NCBI GenBank assembly: GCA_023014485.1
Contig: JAJOZX010000482.1
Coordinates: 62,001 to 126,000 of the forward strand
DNA: 64,000 nucleotides
From: Bathynomus jamesi
Lineage: Eukaryota > Arthropoda > Malacostraca > Isopoda > Cirolanidae
Reading direction: 5' to 3'
This document shows, piece by piece, positions 11,318-19,989 of the stretch. Positions within the stretch are counted from its first letter, which is position 1, and every line of letters starts with the position of its first letter. The notes under the pieces are model-generated. The model worked only from the letters and a program-made list of their open reading frames with translations, did not search any database and had not been told where the DNA came from. The position numbers were made by a program, and so were the translations under genes.

Positions 11318-12411
11318 GTGAGGTGGGACGTCAATGACACTGGTCCATAGTTCTTTGCTTGAGGTCTGTCCCCCTCCTTTAAATATAGGGACAATGTTTG
11401 CTCTGTTCAAGATGCTCGGTATTTCCCCAGTGTCTAGGGATCTTCTCCATATCCAGTATAAAGGTGTAGCTATTTCATTTTTATAGATTTTAATCAATAA
11501 TGCGTTCCAATTGTCCGGACTTGCAGTTGAATGTGGTTTCATTTGTCCTATAGTTCTCGCTACATCTTCTGGGGTAAAATCAAAGTCTGTTATATACTCT
11601 CCTTGCAATTCCTCTTCAAAGAATGCATTTATGTCAGGTATCGCTTTGTCACTTTTTGGGGTACTGAAAACTGATTCATATTGAGCTCTCAATGTATCAG
11701 ATATTTCTTTTGGATCGTCGGTTAGTTCATTATTTCTCATCCTTAAGGGCCCAATAGCGGCGCGCGTTTTTGTTTTCCTTTTTGCATAGCTATAAAAGTA
11801 TTTTGGATTTTCCTTTATTGCTTCTCCCGCCTTTTCCTCTTCCCTCTCTGTATGGTCCTTAATCAGGGCTTGTATTTCCTATCGATACCCTCCAGTTTTT
11901 CTTTTATTGCTTTCCTGTCATTATCTCCGCAGTTGCCTAACTTCGCCTCCACTCTCTTTCTTTTATGGAATAATCTTCTCTTTTGCCTCACTAGCCAGCT
12001 CCTCTTTCCTTTTGGCTGTGATTTCGGAGCATATTTTTCTAAAATTCTCAGCGTTTTTTCTTCCAAGGTTGTTAGCATTTCTTCAGTTTTTTTATTCTCG
12101 AAAATTGTTCTCCATTCCATTTGGGCCATGTGCGATCTGATTGCTTCCCAATTTATAGTCTTGGAGTTTAAGTTAAAGGCCCCAATTTACTTCTTTCCTC
12201 AATATGTGTATTGTCTTTTAATGCTGTCGTCATATTTGTTGATATAAATACATATAATACATGCACAGATGCCACAATTAGAACTGTTTATCCTAAATAT
12301 AAATATGAAATTTACATTGAATATATACTGTAGATAATGCTAGTGTTATTTCAGACCATAAGGGGATGGTTGCCTGATTAGGGAACATCCGGATCCATAG
12401 TATCCTTACTT

Positions 12412-12885
12412 CAGGGGTGTGCTGGGACTGGTTCGGTCCGGTTCGTCCGAACCGGTTGTTAAATTTTGATTGGATCACCGAACCGTTTGTTTGTTTTTAG
12501 CAAATATTTAACAGTCAGTAGAAATTTATTTATATCTAATTTTTTTTAATTTTTTCAGGATTTTATACAAAAATATAAATAGTTTCAGAAGCAGTGGTCG
12601 TTTCAATATTTATTTATTTTTTGATGAAAAATTAGTTTATTTTTAGATAATTATGTCATTAGTGAGTGTAAAGAATATGTTAAATAATTTCTGCCAAAAT
12701 GTTACAAAATGCTGTTTGGAAAAGCTACAATGCGTTGGCTTCCGGGGCGGAGCCCCGGACCCCGCTGGGGGAGCTACCGCTCACCCCAGGCCCCTTAGCT
12801 TAATGACTTGCGCCATTGGCGCTCGCCGATTTACACCCCCATCTGTATCAGAACCGGTTGTTAAGAAATTGGCAGCACACCCCTG
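12412..12885. mobile_element. hAT-type MITE
   Basis: Inverted ends CAGGGGTGTGCTG (12412-12424) and CAGCACACCCCTG (12873-12885) flanked by similar 8-bp sites, CCTTACTT and CCTTAATC. Subterminal AACCGGTTGTTAA words occur at both ends. The interior has a GC-rich hairpin-prone block (CCGGGGCGGAGCCCCGG near 12740) and no transposase. Confidence 0.75.
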
Positions 12886-13002
12886 CCTTAATCCCCCCCC
12901 CCCCACTTCACGATCTGCCTTTGTCGCCCAGTGGGAAAAGCTTAAAAAAATGCTCTGCTACTGTATGTACAGGAGCGTACACAGCATTTCTTAAAGGGGG
13001 AG

Positions 13003-13080
<78 letters not shown>
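13003..13080. repeat. (AC)n then (AT)n microsatellite
   Basis: Uninterrupted CA dinucleotides to about 13048, then TA dinucleotides to 13080. Translation gives meaningless TH and IY runs. Confidence 0.98.
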
Positions 13081-13085
<5 letters not shown>

Positions 13086-13445
13086 GATTTGGAATCAAAA
13101 TTAATTGCATCTTGGAAAGTTTCAGTTGTATTTCATTTCCAATTTATGGGCAAAGAATTAAATTTGCACAAATTAATCGTACGTATAAAGACATATATAA
13201 ACGTTCTTAAGCCAGCCAAAATTGATTTTGAGTTTTGAGTTAATAACATGCCCTGGTAACCATGAAATAACAAATTCCATATGACAAGAAATTTTTTTTG
13301 TGGTGAATGTTGCAAAGTTATCGATTTTTGAAAATGTCTTTTTCAAATATCTTTAATGAGAGTAGTAATAATTTTTACAATGGGGGGCCTATGCCCCCTA
13401 TGCCCCCCCTTATGTACGCCACCGACTATGTAGACTACACGGGAA
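13081..13445. other. AT-rich spacer ending in a possible degenerate hAT terminus
   Basis: No gene recognised. The segment 13380-13425 reads GGGGGGCCTATGCCCCC then GTACGCCACCG. Its reverse complement begins GGTGGCGTACATAAGGGG, like hAT ends and like the terminus at 18808. A possible partner with GGAGCGTAC lies near 12973. No target duplication could be confirmed. Confidence 0.3.
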
Positions 13446-13679
13446 TTGCTTAACACAAAGGCAAGGGTAAGCTTGTGGCTTGTAGCCTACTAGAAGGTTT
13501 ACGGACCTGGGCTTCGAAGAATTGCTTCCGTAGGCGGACTGGCCTTACCGGCGAGAGGATGAGTGTTGAAGGCCGGTAGAGACTTGTTGAAAAGGGGGCC
13601 AACGGAAACTCCTGCAGCAGTGATGTTGCTTCTTCAAGGATGAAATTGTAGAGGGCCTTACTTGATGATAAACTTCGTG

Positions 13680-13830
13680 TATGCTCGACCGGAGCCTTGA
13701 AGGAACAGCAGGCAGCGCGCAGCAAAACACAGCTGTTCATCCTTCCATGCAATAAAAATTGGTTGGTAGATAAAAGGGTAGCATAGTGGTTAAGACGCTG
13801 GGCTGATGGTGGAGCGTGGCTTAAGGGCCA
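13680..13830 (+). repeat. tRNA-derived SINE fragment
   Basis: GCAGCGCGCAGCAAAACACAGCTGTTCATCC and the following GGTTGGTAGATAAAAGG, then TAGCATAGTGGTTAAGACGC (A-box-like), closely match 45495-45600. Two independent copies of the same arrangement support a dispersed short repeat with RNA polymerase III promoter ancestry. It is truncated before a clear B box. Confidence 0.6.
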
Positions 13831-13917
13831 GATTAAATAAAATAAATAGTCGAGCTTCAAAATTATTCATGTCATTGTAAATTGAAAAAATGTGTTTATT
13901 TTATTATTATTAATAAA

Positions 13918-13951
13918 GGTTATTCTATTCTATTCTATTCTATTCTATTCA
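13918..13951. repeat. (ATTCT)n pentanucleotide microsatellite
   Basis: About six tandem ATTCT units follow TTAATAAAGG. This resembles the simple tail of a retroposed element and may mark the 3' end of the flanking short repeat. Confidence 0.9.
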
Positions 13952-14004
13952 GTAGTAGTGTAAATGGAGAATTTCCAGTGACATAAAGAAATGTTCAAAA
14001 AAAA

Positions 14005-14081
14005 AACTGTAGGTCTAAGGTGGAGTGACAAGGTTAACCTTCGTCAGAATGAACAATTTGGGCGGAAACAAAACCAAGGTT
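14005..14081 (+). repeat. recurrent module, copy 1
   Basis: Begins ACTGTAGGTCTAAGGTGGAG, includes TTCGTCAGAATGAACAAT and GGGCGGAAACAAAACCAAGG. The same series recurs at 14674-14740 and 45636-45709 beside different sequences, as a shared conserved SINE domain would. Function unknown. Confidence 0.65.
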
Positions 14082-14123
14082 AAATACAATTAATTTTTAT
14101 CTCAAAACTGCAGTTTTCGGAGC

Positions 14124-14236
14124 CATGTAGAGTTCGTAGCTCAGTGGGTAACATCGTTTCTGCATAAACGAAGTGAAGAAACTGAGGTAGGGGGTTCGAC
14201 TCCCGCATTGTTGGCCTGAGCGCTGTGGCAGTTTCT
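14124..14236 (+). repeat. tRNA-like SINE head
   Basis: A-box-like GTAGCTCAGTGGGTAAC (14141 on) and B-box-like GGGGTTCGACTCCCG are spaced as in a tRNA, but the arms do not fold as a complete tRNA. It lies between two copies of the recurrent module, so it is read as a SINE head rather than a tRNA gene. Confidence 0.55.
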
Positions 14237-14289
14237 AGCCCTCTTCACTGATTATTAATATTATTATTATTATTATTATTATATATTTT

Positions 14290-14673
14290 GGGCGCACTAT
14301 AACCCAAATTATAATATAGGCCTAAATATTCTTTTCATTGTTTATTATTTATTGTTTAATTCATTAGTTAATTTTGCTTTTGAAACTGAAGCCAATTTAA
14401 TTGCTGAAATGGCTTCATTTTGGCTACATTTTCATTTGTAAAGAAAATAACTTTTAAGCAAAAGAAGGTTGAATACGAGCAAAAAATGTAAATTTCCGGA
14501 ATTTCATTATTAGTTAACCTCAGCAAAATTTCTATTATTTATTTATAACTTATTTTAACTCTTTGGAGCGTGGAGTCCACTTTACTAATTTTATTCTGGT
14601 TAATGCCAGACAGTTTTATTCAACTTTAGCTAGTGGAGACCTCTATTAACAAAAGAGGTTAATAAACCACTCG
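14290..14673. other. AT-rich stretch without recognised gene
   Basis: Preceded by a short (ATT)n run at about 14262-14283. No open frame, terminal repeat or RNA gene was recognised. Confidence 0.6.
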
Positions 14674-14740
14674 TGGAGTGACAAGCTTGTCCTTCGTCAG
14701 AATGAACAATTCGGGTGGAAGCAAAACCAGGGTTAACCAG
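14674..14740 (+). repeat. recurrent module, copy 2
   Basis: TGGAGTGACAAGCTTGTCC followed by TTCGTCAGAATGAACAATTC and GGGTGGAAGCAAAACCAGGG. Same order as the modules at 14005 and 45636, but without the leading ACTGTAGGTCTAAGG. Confidence 0.65.
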
Positions 14741-14975
14741 GGTATTTTTATGTTGAGTTATTGTAACTTTCAGATACTGGTGTAGGACTTATTTATATCT
14801 GCAAACAGTATCAAAGCATTTCTAAAATGAAATTCCTAACTCACGTTCTGTTTGCCTCATCAAGAAAATTCAGAACCAAAGTAAGTTAAAAATTAACATA
14901 AGTTCCCTTCCGCTGCTAAATAAAAGTAGTTTTTGTAATTATACAGAAATAATAGAGGTGTATACTACATATATA

Positions 14976-16353
14976 CCGGGTGGACAAATAAAAAACTATA
15001 ACCCAACTTTTGAAAAAATATTGTGGCTCACCCTGTATATTGATCTTACTGCTGAGGTCGTATGTTGTACCCATACTTTTGCTCCTTCAAACGCTGGCTT
15101 TGAATCTATCATAGCTTCAACGCCCCAGGAGTAGAGGTACAGGCTCACAACTGGAAGGCAGTATCAGAATATAGTGCTCAATTGAAAGGCGGTCAAAGTC
15201 AGTAACTGATACTTTCAGATGACAGTCAGTTTCTCCATAAATAATTAATTTTCCTAATTTTTACACAAAATAATTCATTTATTTCCATTTTCATTTCAGA
15301 CCCTCATTCTGCTATAGTTGGTGAACAAGTTATGACATAATGAAATATCTCTTTGGGAGATGAAGCATTGAGATATTGAACCTGCGTAAGGAGAAACACT
15401 GGGGTGCAAAACAAATGAAGAAAGAGTTTCCAAATAAACGATGGATGATACCTGGACTTCAATATCTCATAAAGAAAATCGATATCACAGAGTCGACCAA
15501 ACGAAAAGAAGGCAGTGGAAAGCCAAAAACATTACGTACTGAGGAAAATATTGACATGGTTTCATCCATGATATGCATTCAAGTAGAACGGCCCAACACC
15601 CACAAGTCCGTTAGAGAAATTTCAAAAACTACTGGTATTTCTCGCTCTAGTGTTCGTCGTATAGTAAAAGATGATCTGGGTCTTAAATGTTTTAAAAGAG
15701 TCGAAGTTCATAAGGTATCTGCATCAAACAAGCAAGCAAGAGTTGAAAAATGTCGTGCTCTGTTAGATCGATTCCCAGACAGAGAAGTGTCGAAAATATG
15801 ATTCAGCGACGAGAAAACCTTTACGGTTGCTTCAACAATAAACACACAAAATGACCCAGCTTATGGAAGACAGGACAAAAAATCTATCAGTCTAGATCGA
15901 CTTTGCAGGGAACGTCCTCATTTTTCTCAAGAAGTCATGGTTTCCATCTTTATTTAAAAGTTAGAGAAGTCAGAGATTGTTTTTGTTGATCAAAATGCCA
16001 AATCACTGCTGCTTATTACTAAGAAAAAATCCTTGATACGGTACTGCCGTCGATAAGGGAGAAGTCAAGAATGGCGAGCAAGGTTGCAAGCGTGCATTGA
16101 TAATGGAGGAGGGCACATTCCGCATAATCTTGGACTCAATTAGGGAACTGTATAGAAACAGAAAGTTTTTCTACCTGTGTCTGTATAACAGCGAATTACA
16201 AAATAATTATTAAAGTTAGCAAAAATCGAACTTCACCATGAGATAGACCATGAAATTCTATACAGGACACATATATTGATTGTACAAATAACATTTGATA
16301 AAGGTAAAATTATATTGTTCAAAATCAGGGTACTAGTTTTTTTGGCCCACCCT

Positions 16354-16354
<1 letters not shown>
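14976..16354 (+). mobile_element. Tc1/mariner-superfamily transposon relic
   Basis: Imperfect inverted ends: CCGGGTGGACAAATAAAAAAC at 14976 and the reverse complement of GTTTTTTTGGCCCACCCTG ending at 16354. They are flanked by TA-rich DNA. The enclosed transposase remnant is in the plus orientation. Confidence 0.75.
15376..15960 (+). pseudogene. mariner-type transposase, N-terminal domains
   Basis: Paired helix-turn-helix region: KEHWGAKQMKKEF-like, then SVREISKTTGISRSSVRRI (about 15610-15665). A stop at 15799-15801 is directly followed in the same frame by FSDEKTFTVAS, the block with the first catalytic aspartate. Further on, EWRARLQACIDNGGGHI (about 16070-16120) is the C-terminal end, so the middle with the second and third catalytic residues is deleted. 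The exact mariner subfamily cannot be set because catalytic spacing is lost. Confidence 0.7.
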
Positions 16355-16355
<1 letters not shown>

Positions 16356-16407
<52 letters not shown>

Positions 16408-16408
16408 G
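16356..16408. repeat. (AT)n microsatellite
   Basis: TA dinucleotide run between the mariner relic and the Penelope-like element, with one AA interruption near 16385. Confidence 0.95.
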
Positions 16409-16494
16409 AAAATTATTTCACGAAAGTAACACGTGAAAAATATTTATGATGAAAAAACCACGAAGGAAAGGAAACACAAAACGGTGCTCAAGCG

Positions 16495-16517
16495 CTTTCG
16501 TCTAATGACATCCTCAG
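16495..16517 (-). ncRNA. possible hammerhead-ribozyme core, PLE left flank
   Basis: On the minus strand: CTGAGGA, then GTC-ATTA-GAC as a short stem-loop, then GAAA. CUGANGA followed by a stem and GAAA is the hammerhead core order, and PLE terminal repeats are known to carry hammerheads. The stem is short and an unpaired T follows the core, so activity is doubtful. Confidence 0.4.
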
Positions 16518-16548
16518 GAACACTGAAATACATAAAAGGTTCCGGCCT

Positions 16549-17336
16549 GTGCGTGTACATAGGGAAAGTCCAGGTTTTAAGTTTAGTATCTATCGGAAAA
16601 CAACAAACAACTTGTCCTACGTACACTTTTACTCGGGACATGACACCCCACTAAGAAGGCCATCTTTTCATCAATGTTTCTCCGCGCCCTTAGGATCGCC
16701 AGTCCGGAATACATCGATGCCGAATTGGAAAAAATCAACGGTATTGGAAGTGATCTGTGTTACCCATCTGCGTTTATGGAATCTTGTCTCAACAAGGCAA
16801 AACGAACTTTCTATCGTGTCAATAATAACACTCGTACTTTGTCAAAAAATATTTTAGTACTTCCATTTTTCCCGGGGTTTTTAGGCATTGCTAATGTACT
16901 TAAACTTTTGGATATTAATGTAGTATTTTCATATAACAATATTGTGAAAAATATCATAGTAAAAAATAGCCCTACCAATAATTCAGGCATTATCTATAAA
17001 ATTGGGTGTAAACAATGTGATTCCTTTTACATAGGTCAGACGGGAAAGGATTTGCACACACGTATAAAACAGCATCAATATTCAGTCAGAACAGGACAGT
17101 TGTCCAGTGCTCTTTTTGTCCATTTGTCAGAGTTATCCCACTGTATTGATTGGAATAATGCTTCAGTTTTATTTCATTCGAGCAATATTGTCAATAGAAA
17201 TATTCTTGAGTCTGCCATTATTCAACTTTCAAATAACTTCAACATAAGCAAAGGTCTTTTTCAACTCGATCCTGTTGTTTTGAATTCCTTTAAAACAAAC
17301 CTAGATAAAAAGGGTAGGACACTTAATCTTTGGTAA
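16549..17336 (+). pseudogene. PLE reverse transcriptase end and GIY-YIG endonuclease
   Basis: 16549-16660 encodes the RT thumb segment (FSIYRKTTNNLSYVHFYSGH). After a frameshift near 16670 the frame 16674-17336 gives a 220-residue region. Its GIY-YIG nuclease motif is GIIYKIGCKQCDSFYIGQTG (about 16985-17045) followed by HTRIKQHQYSVR. The conserved Tyr-Tyr pair, the arginine after the motif and a downstream glutamate (ILESAIIQ) are present, so the nuclease core looks preserved. The RT catalytic domain is absent, so the element cannot move on its own. Confidence 0.85.
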
Positions 17337-17550
17337 ACTTGTAAGCTACTTTTTTACTTTTAATCTTCAATTTATTTTTATATATATCGAAACTTGACTC
17401 TAAGAAGGCAAGTGTTAAACCCGGGCGTATCTCCAGTATAAATTTGTATTATTTTTATAACTCATTTGATCTTGTGCTAAAAATCGATTTGCCTCTTTGT
17501 TAATCCTCTAATCCTTAATTTTTAAGTTTTATTTTTACTTCTCCGTTTAT

Positions 17551-17674
17551 CGCATATATATATATATATATGTGTATGTGTGTAGATATGTATGTATGTA
17601 TATATATATGTATATGTGTTTGTGTGTATGTATGTTATTTATTTATATATATTTTTTTTTTTTTTTTTTTTTTT
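17551..17674. repeat. AT/GT microsatellite and poly-T run
   Basis: TA, TG and TATG repeats from about 17553, then 24 T residues at 17651-17674. Confidence 0.95.
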
Positions 17675-17720
17675 CTGTAACCTATATATAGGCCGGAACC
17701 TTTTATGTATTTCAGTGTTC

Positions 17721-17743
17721 CTGAGGATGTCATTAGATGAAAG
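17721..17743 (+). ncRNA. possible hammerhead-ribozyme core, PLE right flank
   Basis: Inverted copy of the 16495-16517 core. It reads CTGAGGA, GTCATTAGAT, GAAA; one stem pair is weakened to G-T compared with the left copy. Confidence 0.35.
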
Positions 17744-17800
17744 CGCTTGAGCACCGTTTTGTGTTTCCTTTCCTTCGTGGTTTTATTCATCATATATATA

Positions 17801-18807
17801 TATATTGAAGTAAACGCTACAAAGATTGTCCGATATGATTCTCCTACCATTCCTCAAGGATATACTACACAGTATATACTGTACAGTGTTACATTATGGG
17901 AATACGATAAGGAAATTAATTACTTAATCGAAGGCTAATTTAGCCTATAAATAAATTGTTCATGAAAACAAAGGGAACGAGTCGAAATGGCGGCTCTGTC
18001 TTTTTCGTTTATAAAAGGACGACTTATAAATTCTTAAGTACATGAATTTTTAAAAAAACACATGCATATGGAAAAAGACATGAATTCAATAGTCTATTTA
18101 ATTCTGAATAAGTTTGGATAAAAATACCATAGCCAGGTTACCCCAAAACTAGGAAAATAACTAATGTAAAAATTACATTTAAAACAAAAGCGTGGCCATG
18201 AGGATTTGACTCTGTTCAAGGAGACATTCAAAAAATGAGATGCCGAACATAAATTATACTTTTGCATGAAACGGGAAAACTCCGTTAGAGTTAGATTATT
18301 ACATTATTAACAAGTTTAATGGCATGTTAAAATTACATCTTATGAAAGGTTGATAATTCTTAAAAATAGGATGAATCAATTTAAGAGAATCTTATTAGAA
18401 GAAGGCTAAGTAAATCTTACGCCAGGCAATTACGGGGTATCATAGGTCGAAAAGAGAATGTATTGTACAAAATTCATTAAAGCTATAAGCAGTTAAAAAA
18501 AGATACATTTTATATGAAGTTAATCTTTATATATTGCCGAATAACGTAGCATAAAATTATGTTAGTTAAAAGATGGGATTAATGTCTTTATTAAAATATA
18601 ACATTCGAAGCGAAAGGCGCCAAATAAAACAAACGCAGAAAGAGTGCATCTTAAGACTTGTTGAACGAATGTCTCACGCAAAATTTGTGTTTAAAATTCC
18701 TAAAATCAAATAGAAATTGATTCACCCAAAAAATTCAACGAAATTAGACTAAATCCCCCCTTTTTTAAATTTAACTTAAATGTGTACATAAGAAAGTGTG
18801 TGTGACT
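17801..18807. other. AT-rich stretch without recognised gene
   Basis: About 1 kb. I see no long frame, terminal repeat or RNA gene. Confidence 0.6.
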
Positions 18808-18855
18808 CAGTGGCGTACTAAGGGGGGTGCGAGGGGGGCGGTCCGCCCCGGGTGA
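18808..18855 (+). repeat. solitary hAT terminus
   Basis: CAGTGGCGTACTAAGGGGGG followed by GGGCGGTCCGCCCCGGG, a hAT left end with GC-rich subterminal hairpin. The preceding 8 bases (GTGTGACT) do not match the 8 after 22971 (CAAACACC), so it is not paired with that end. No partner terminus was found. Confidence 0.55.
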
Positions 18856-19441
18856 CAGCCAGGAGGGGGGTGCCATCGGGAGAGTTGAAATAACCGTACA
18901 AGTTTTCAAACCAAATTAAAAATTCGCCAAAGTAAGAAAAAAAATTTGAAAATGTTCAACCTATTACAACAGCTTAAAGTTAATTTCCACTATAAAAAAT
19001 TTTTATTTTTATTGACAATACAAAATTTACAAAACTTCGTTTTATAATAAAATGCCAAGATTTAACATCATTCACTAATGATTCTAATAAATGTCGAATT
19101 CTTTTAAGATCTAGAATTCATTTTATTCACTCGTCGTTCCACCTATATATATATTTATACCCGGGTGTTAATCGTTGACCCAAGTGTTTGAGAACGCCAT
19201 TGTGGATTGTCTTACAAGAAGAGAACCTTCCAGGGGTAGCTATTTAGATTGAATTGAAATTTCATTAACGTTCGTCAAGTTGAACCTTCGACAGGTTGAC
19301 TGGGGTTATCAGCTTGAAACGAGTTAATTGCGATTCACGAGCTTAATCTGACTACCGATATATATTGTGGAACAACCAATTGCATAATGTCGCAAACTAA
19401 ATCGATACTTTATAGTTAGGTTTGTAAAACTTATTTGTCAA
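18856..19441. other. AT-rich stretch without recognised gene
   Basis: No confident coding or terminal-repeat signal. It leads into the minisatellite. Confidence 0.5.
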
Positions 19442-19850
19442 TCTAAATTAAACAAATTTAAATCTACTCAACTTCAGTCTAAATTAAACTGATTTAAATC
19501 TACTCAATTTCAGTCTAAATTAAACTGATTTAAATCTACTCAACTTCAGTCTAAATTAAACTGATTTAAATCTACTCAACTTCAGTCTAAATTAAACTGA
19601 TTTAAATCTACTCAACTTCAGTCTAAATTAAACTGATTTAAATCTACTCAACTTTAGTCTAAATTAAACTGATTTAAATCTACTCAACTTCAGTCTAAAT
19701 TAAACTGATTTAAATCTACTCAACTTTAGTCTAAATTAAACTGATTTAAATCTACTCAACTTCAGTCTAAATTAAACTGATTTAAATCTACTCAACTTCA
19801 GTCTAAATTAAACCGATTTAAATCTACCCAACTTCAGTCTAAATTAAACA
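19442..19850. repeat. 36-bp minisatellite
   Basis: Eleven full head-to-tail units of 36 bp (TCTAAATTAAACTGATTTAA...ACTCAACTTCAG) plus a partial unit. The TCTAAATTA landmark falls at 19442, 19478 and so on to 19838, exactly every 36 bases. Units differ by one to three substitutions (for example CAATTT, CCGATT). No unique spacers separate them, so it is not a CRISPR array. Confidence 0.97.
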
Positions 19851-19989
19851 ATTAAAAGCGTCCACGTAGTGGAACCCTAAGTTTTAATTTAAACAATACC
19901 TTTTCGAACCTGAGGTAAGGGTGGACGCGGGTAGCCGTGGGGATACCCTTTTTAGGATGCTGAATTTTCCACATAAGGAAATGGAACAC

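Larger units (their letters stand above)
9754..12300 (-). pseudogene. CR1/Jockey-like LINE ORF2, interrupted
   Basis: The minus-strand polyprotein is split by a hAT at 9875-11317. Upstream part: WEAIRSHMAQMEW near 12170, the basic linker KRSWLVRQKRRLFHKRKRVEAK near 11990, and the RT N-terminus (MKPHSTASPDNWNALLIKI, NRANIVPIFKGGG) near 11400-11560. After removing the insert and one duplication copy, the frame runs HLTKVFERIVREKIYDF into FNENQHGFRSGRS, a standard RT motif 2 block. It stops at 9754 where the BED-finger hAT begins. Frameshifts occur near 11740-11860 and 11330. The catalytic DD block is not in the window. Confidence 0.8.
16430..17800 (+). mobile_element. Penelope-like retroelement (PLE), 5'-truncated, with inverted flanks
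   Basis: The coding part (16549-17336) is bounded by an inverted repeat of about 105 bp: 16440-16545 and 17688-17793 are reverse complements apart from a few changes (shared core CACAAAACGGTGCTCAAGCG). Inverted or direct terminal repeats are typical of PLEs. AT/GT microsatellites and a poly-T run (17651-17674) lie just inside the right flank. Confidence 0.8.

Noticed and set aside
14141..14215. tRNA gene
   Set aside because: A and B boxes are present but the anticodon and acceptor stems do not fold. It lies in SINE context.
19442..19850. Regular 36-bp repeats resembling CRISPR repeats
   Set aside because: Units are contiguous with no unique spacers, and there are no cas-like genes. It is a minisatellite in a eukaryotic setting.
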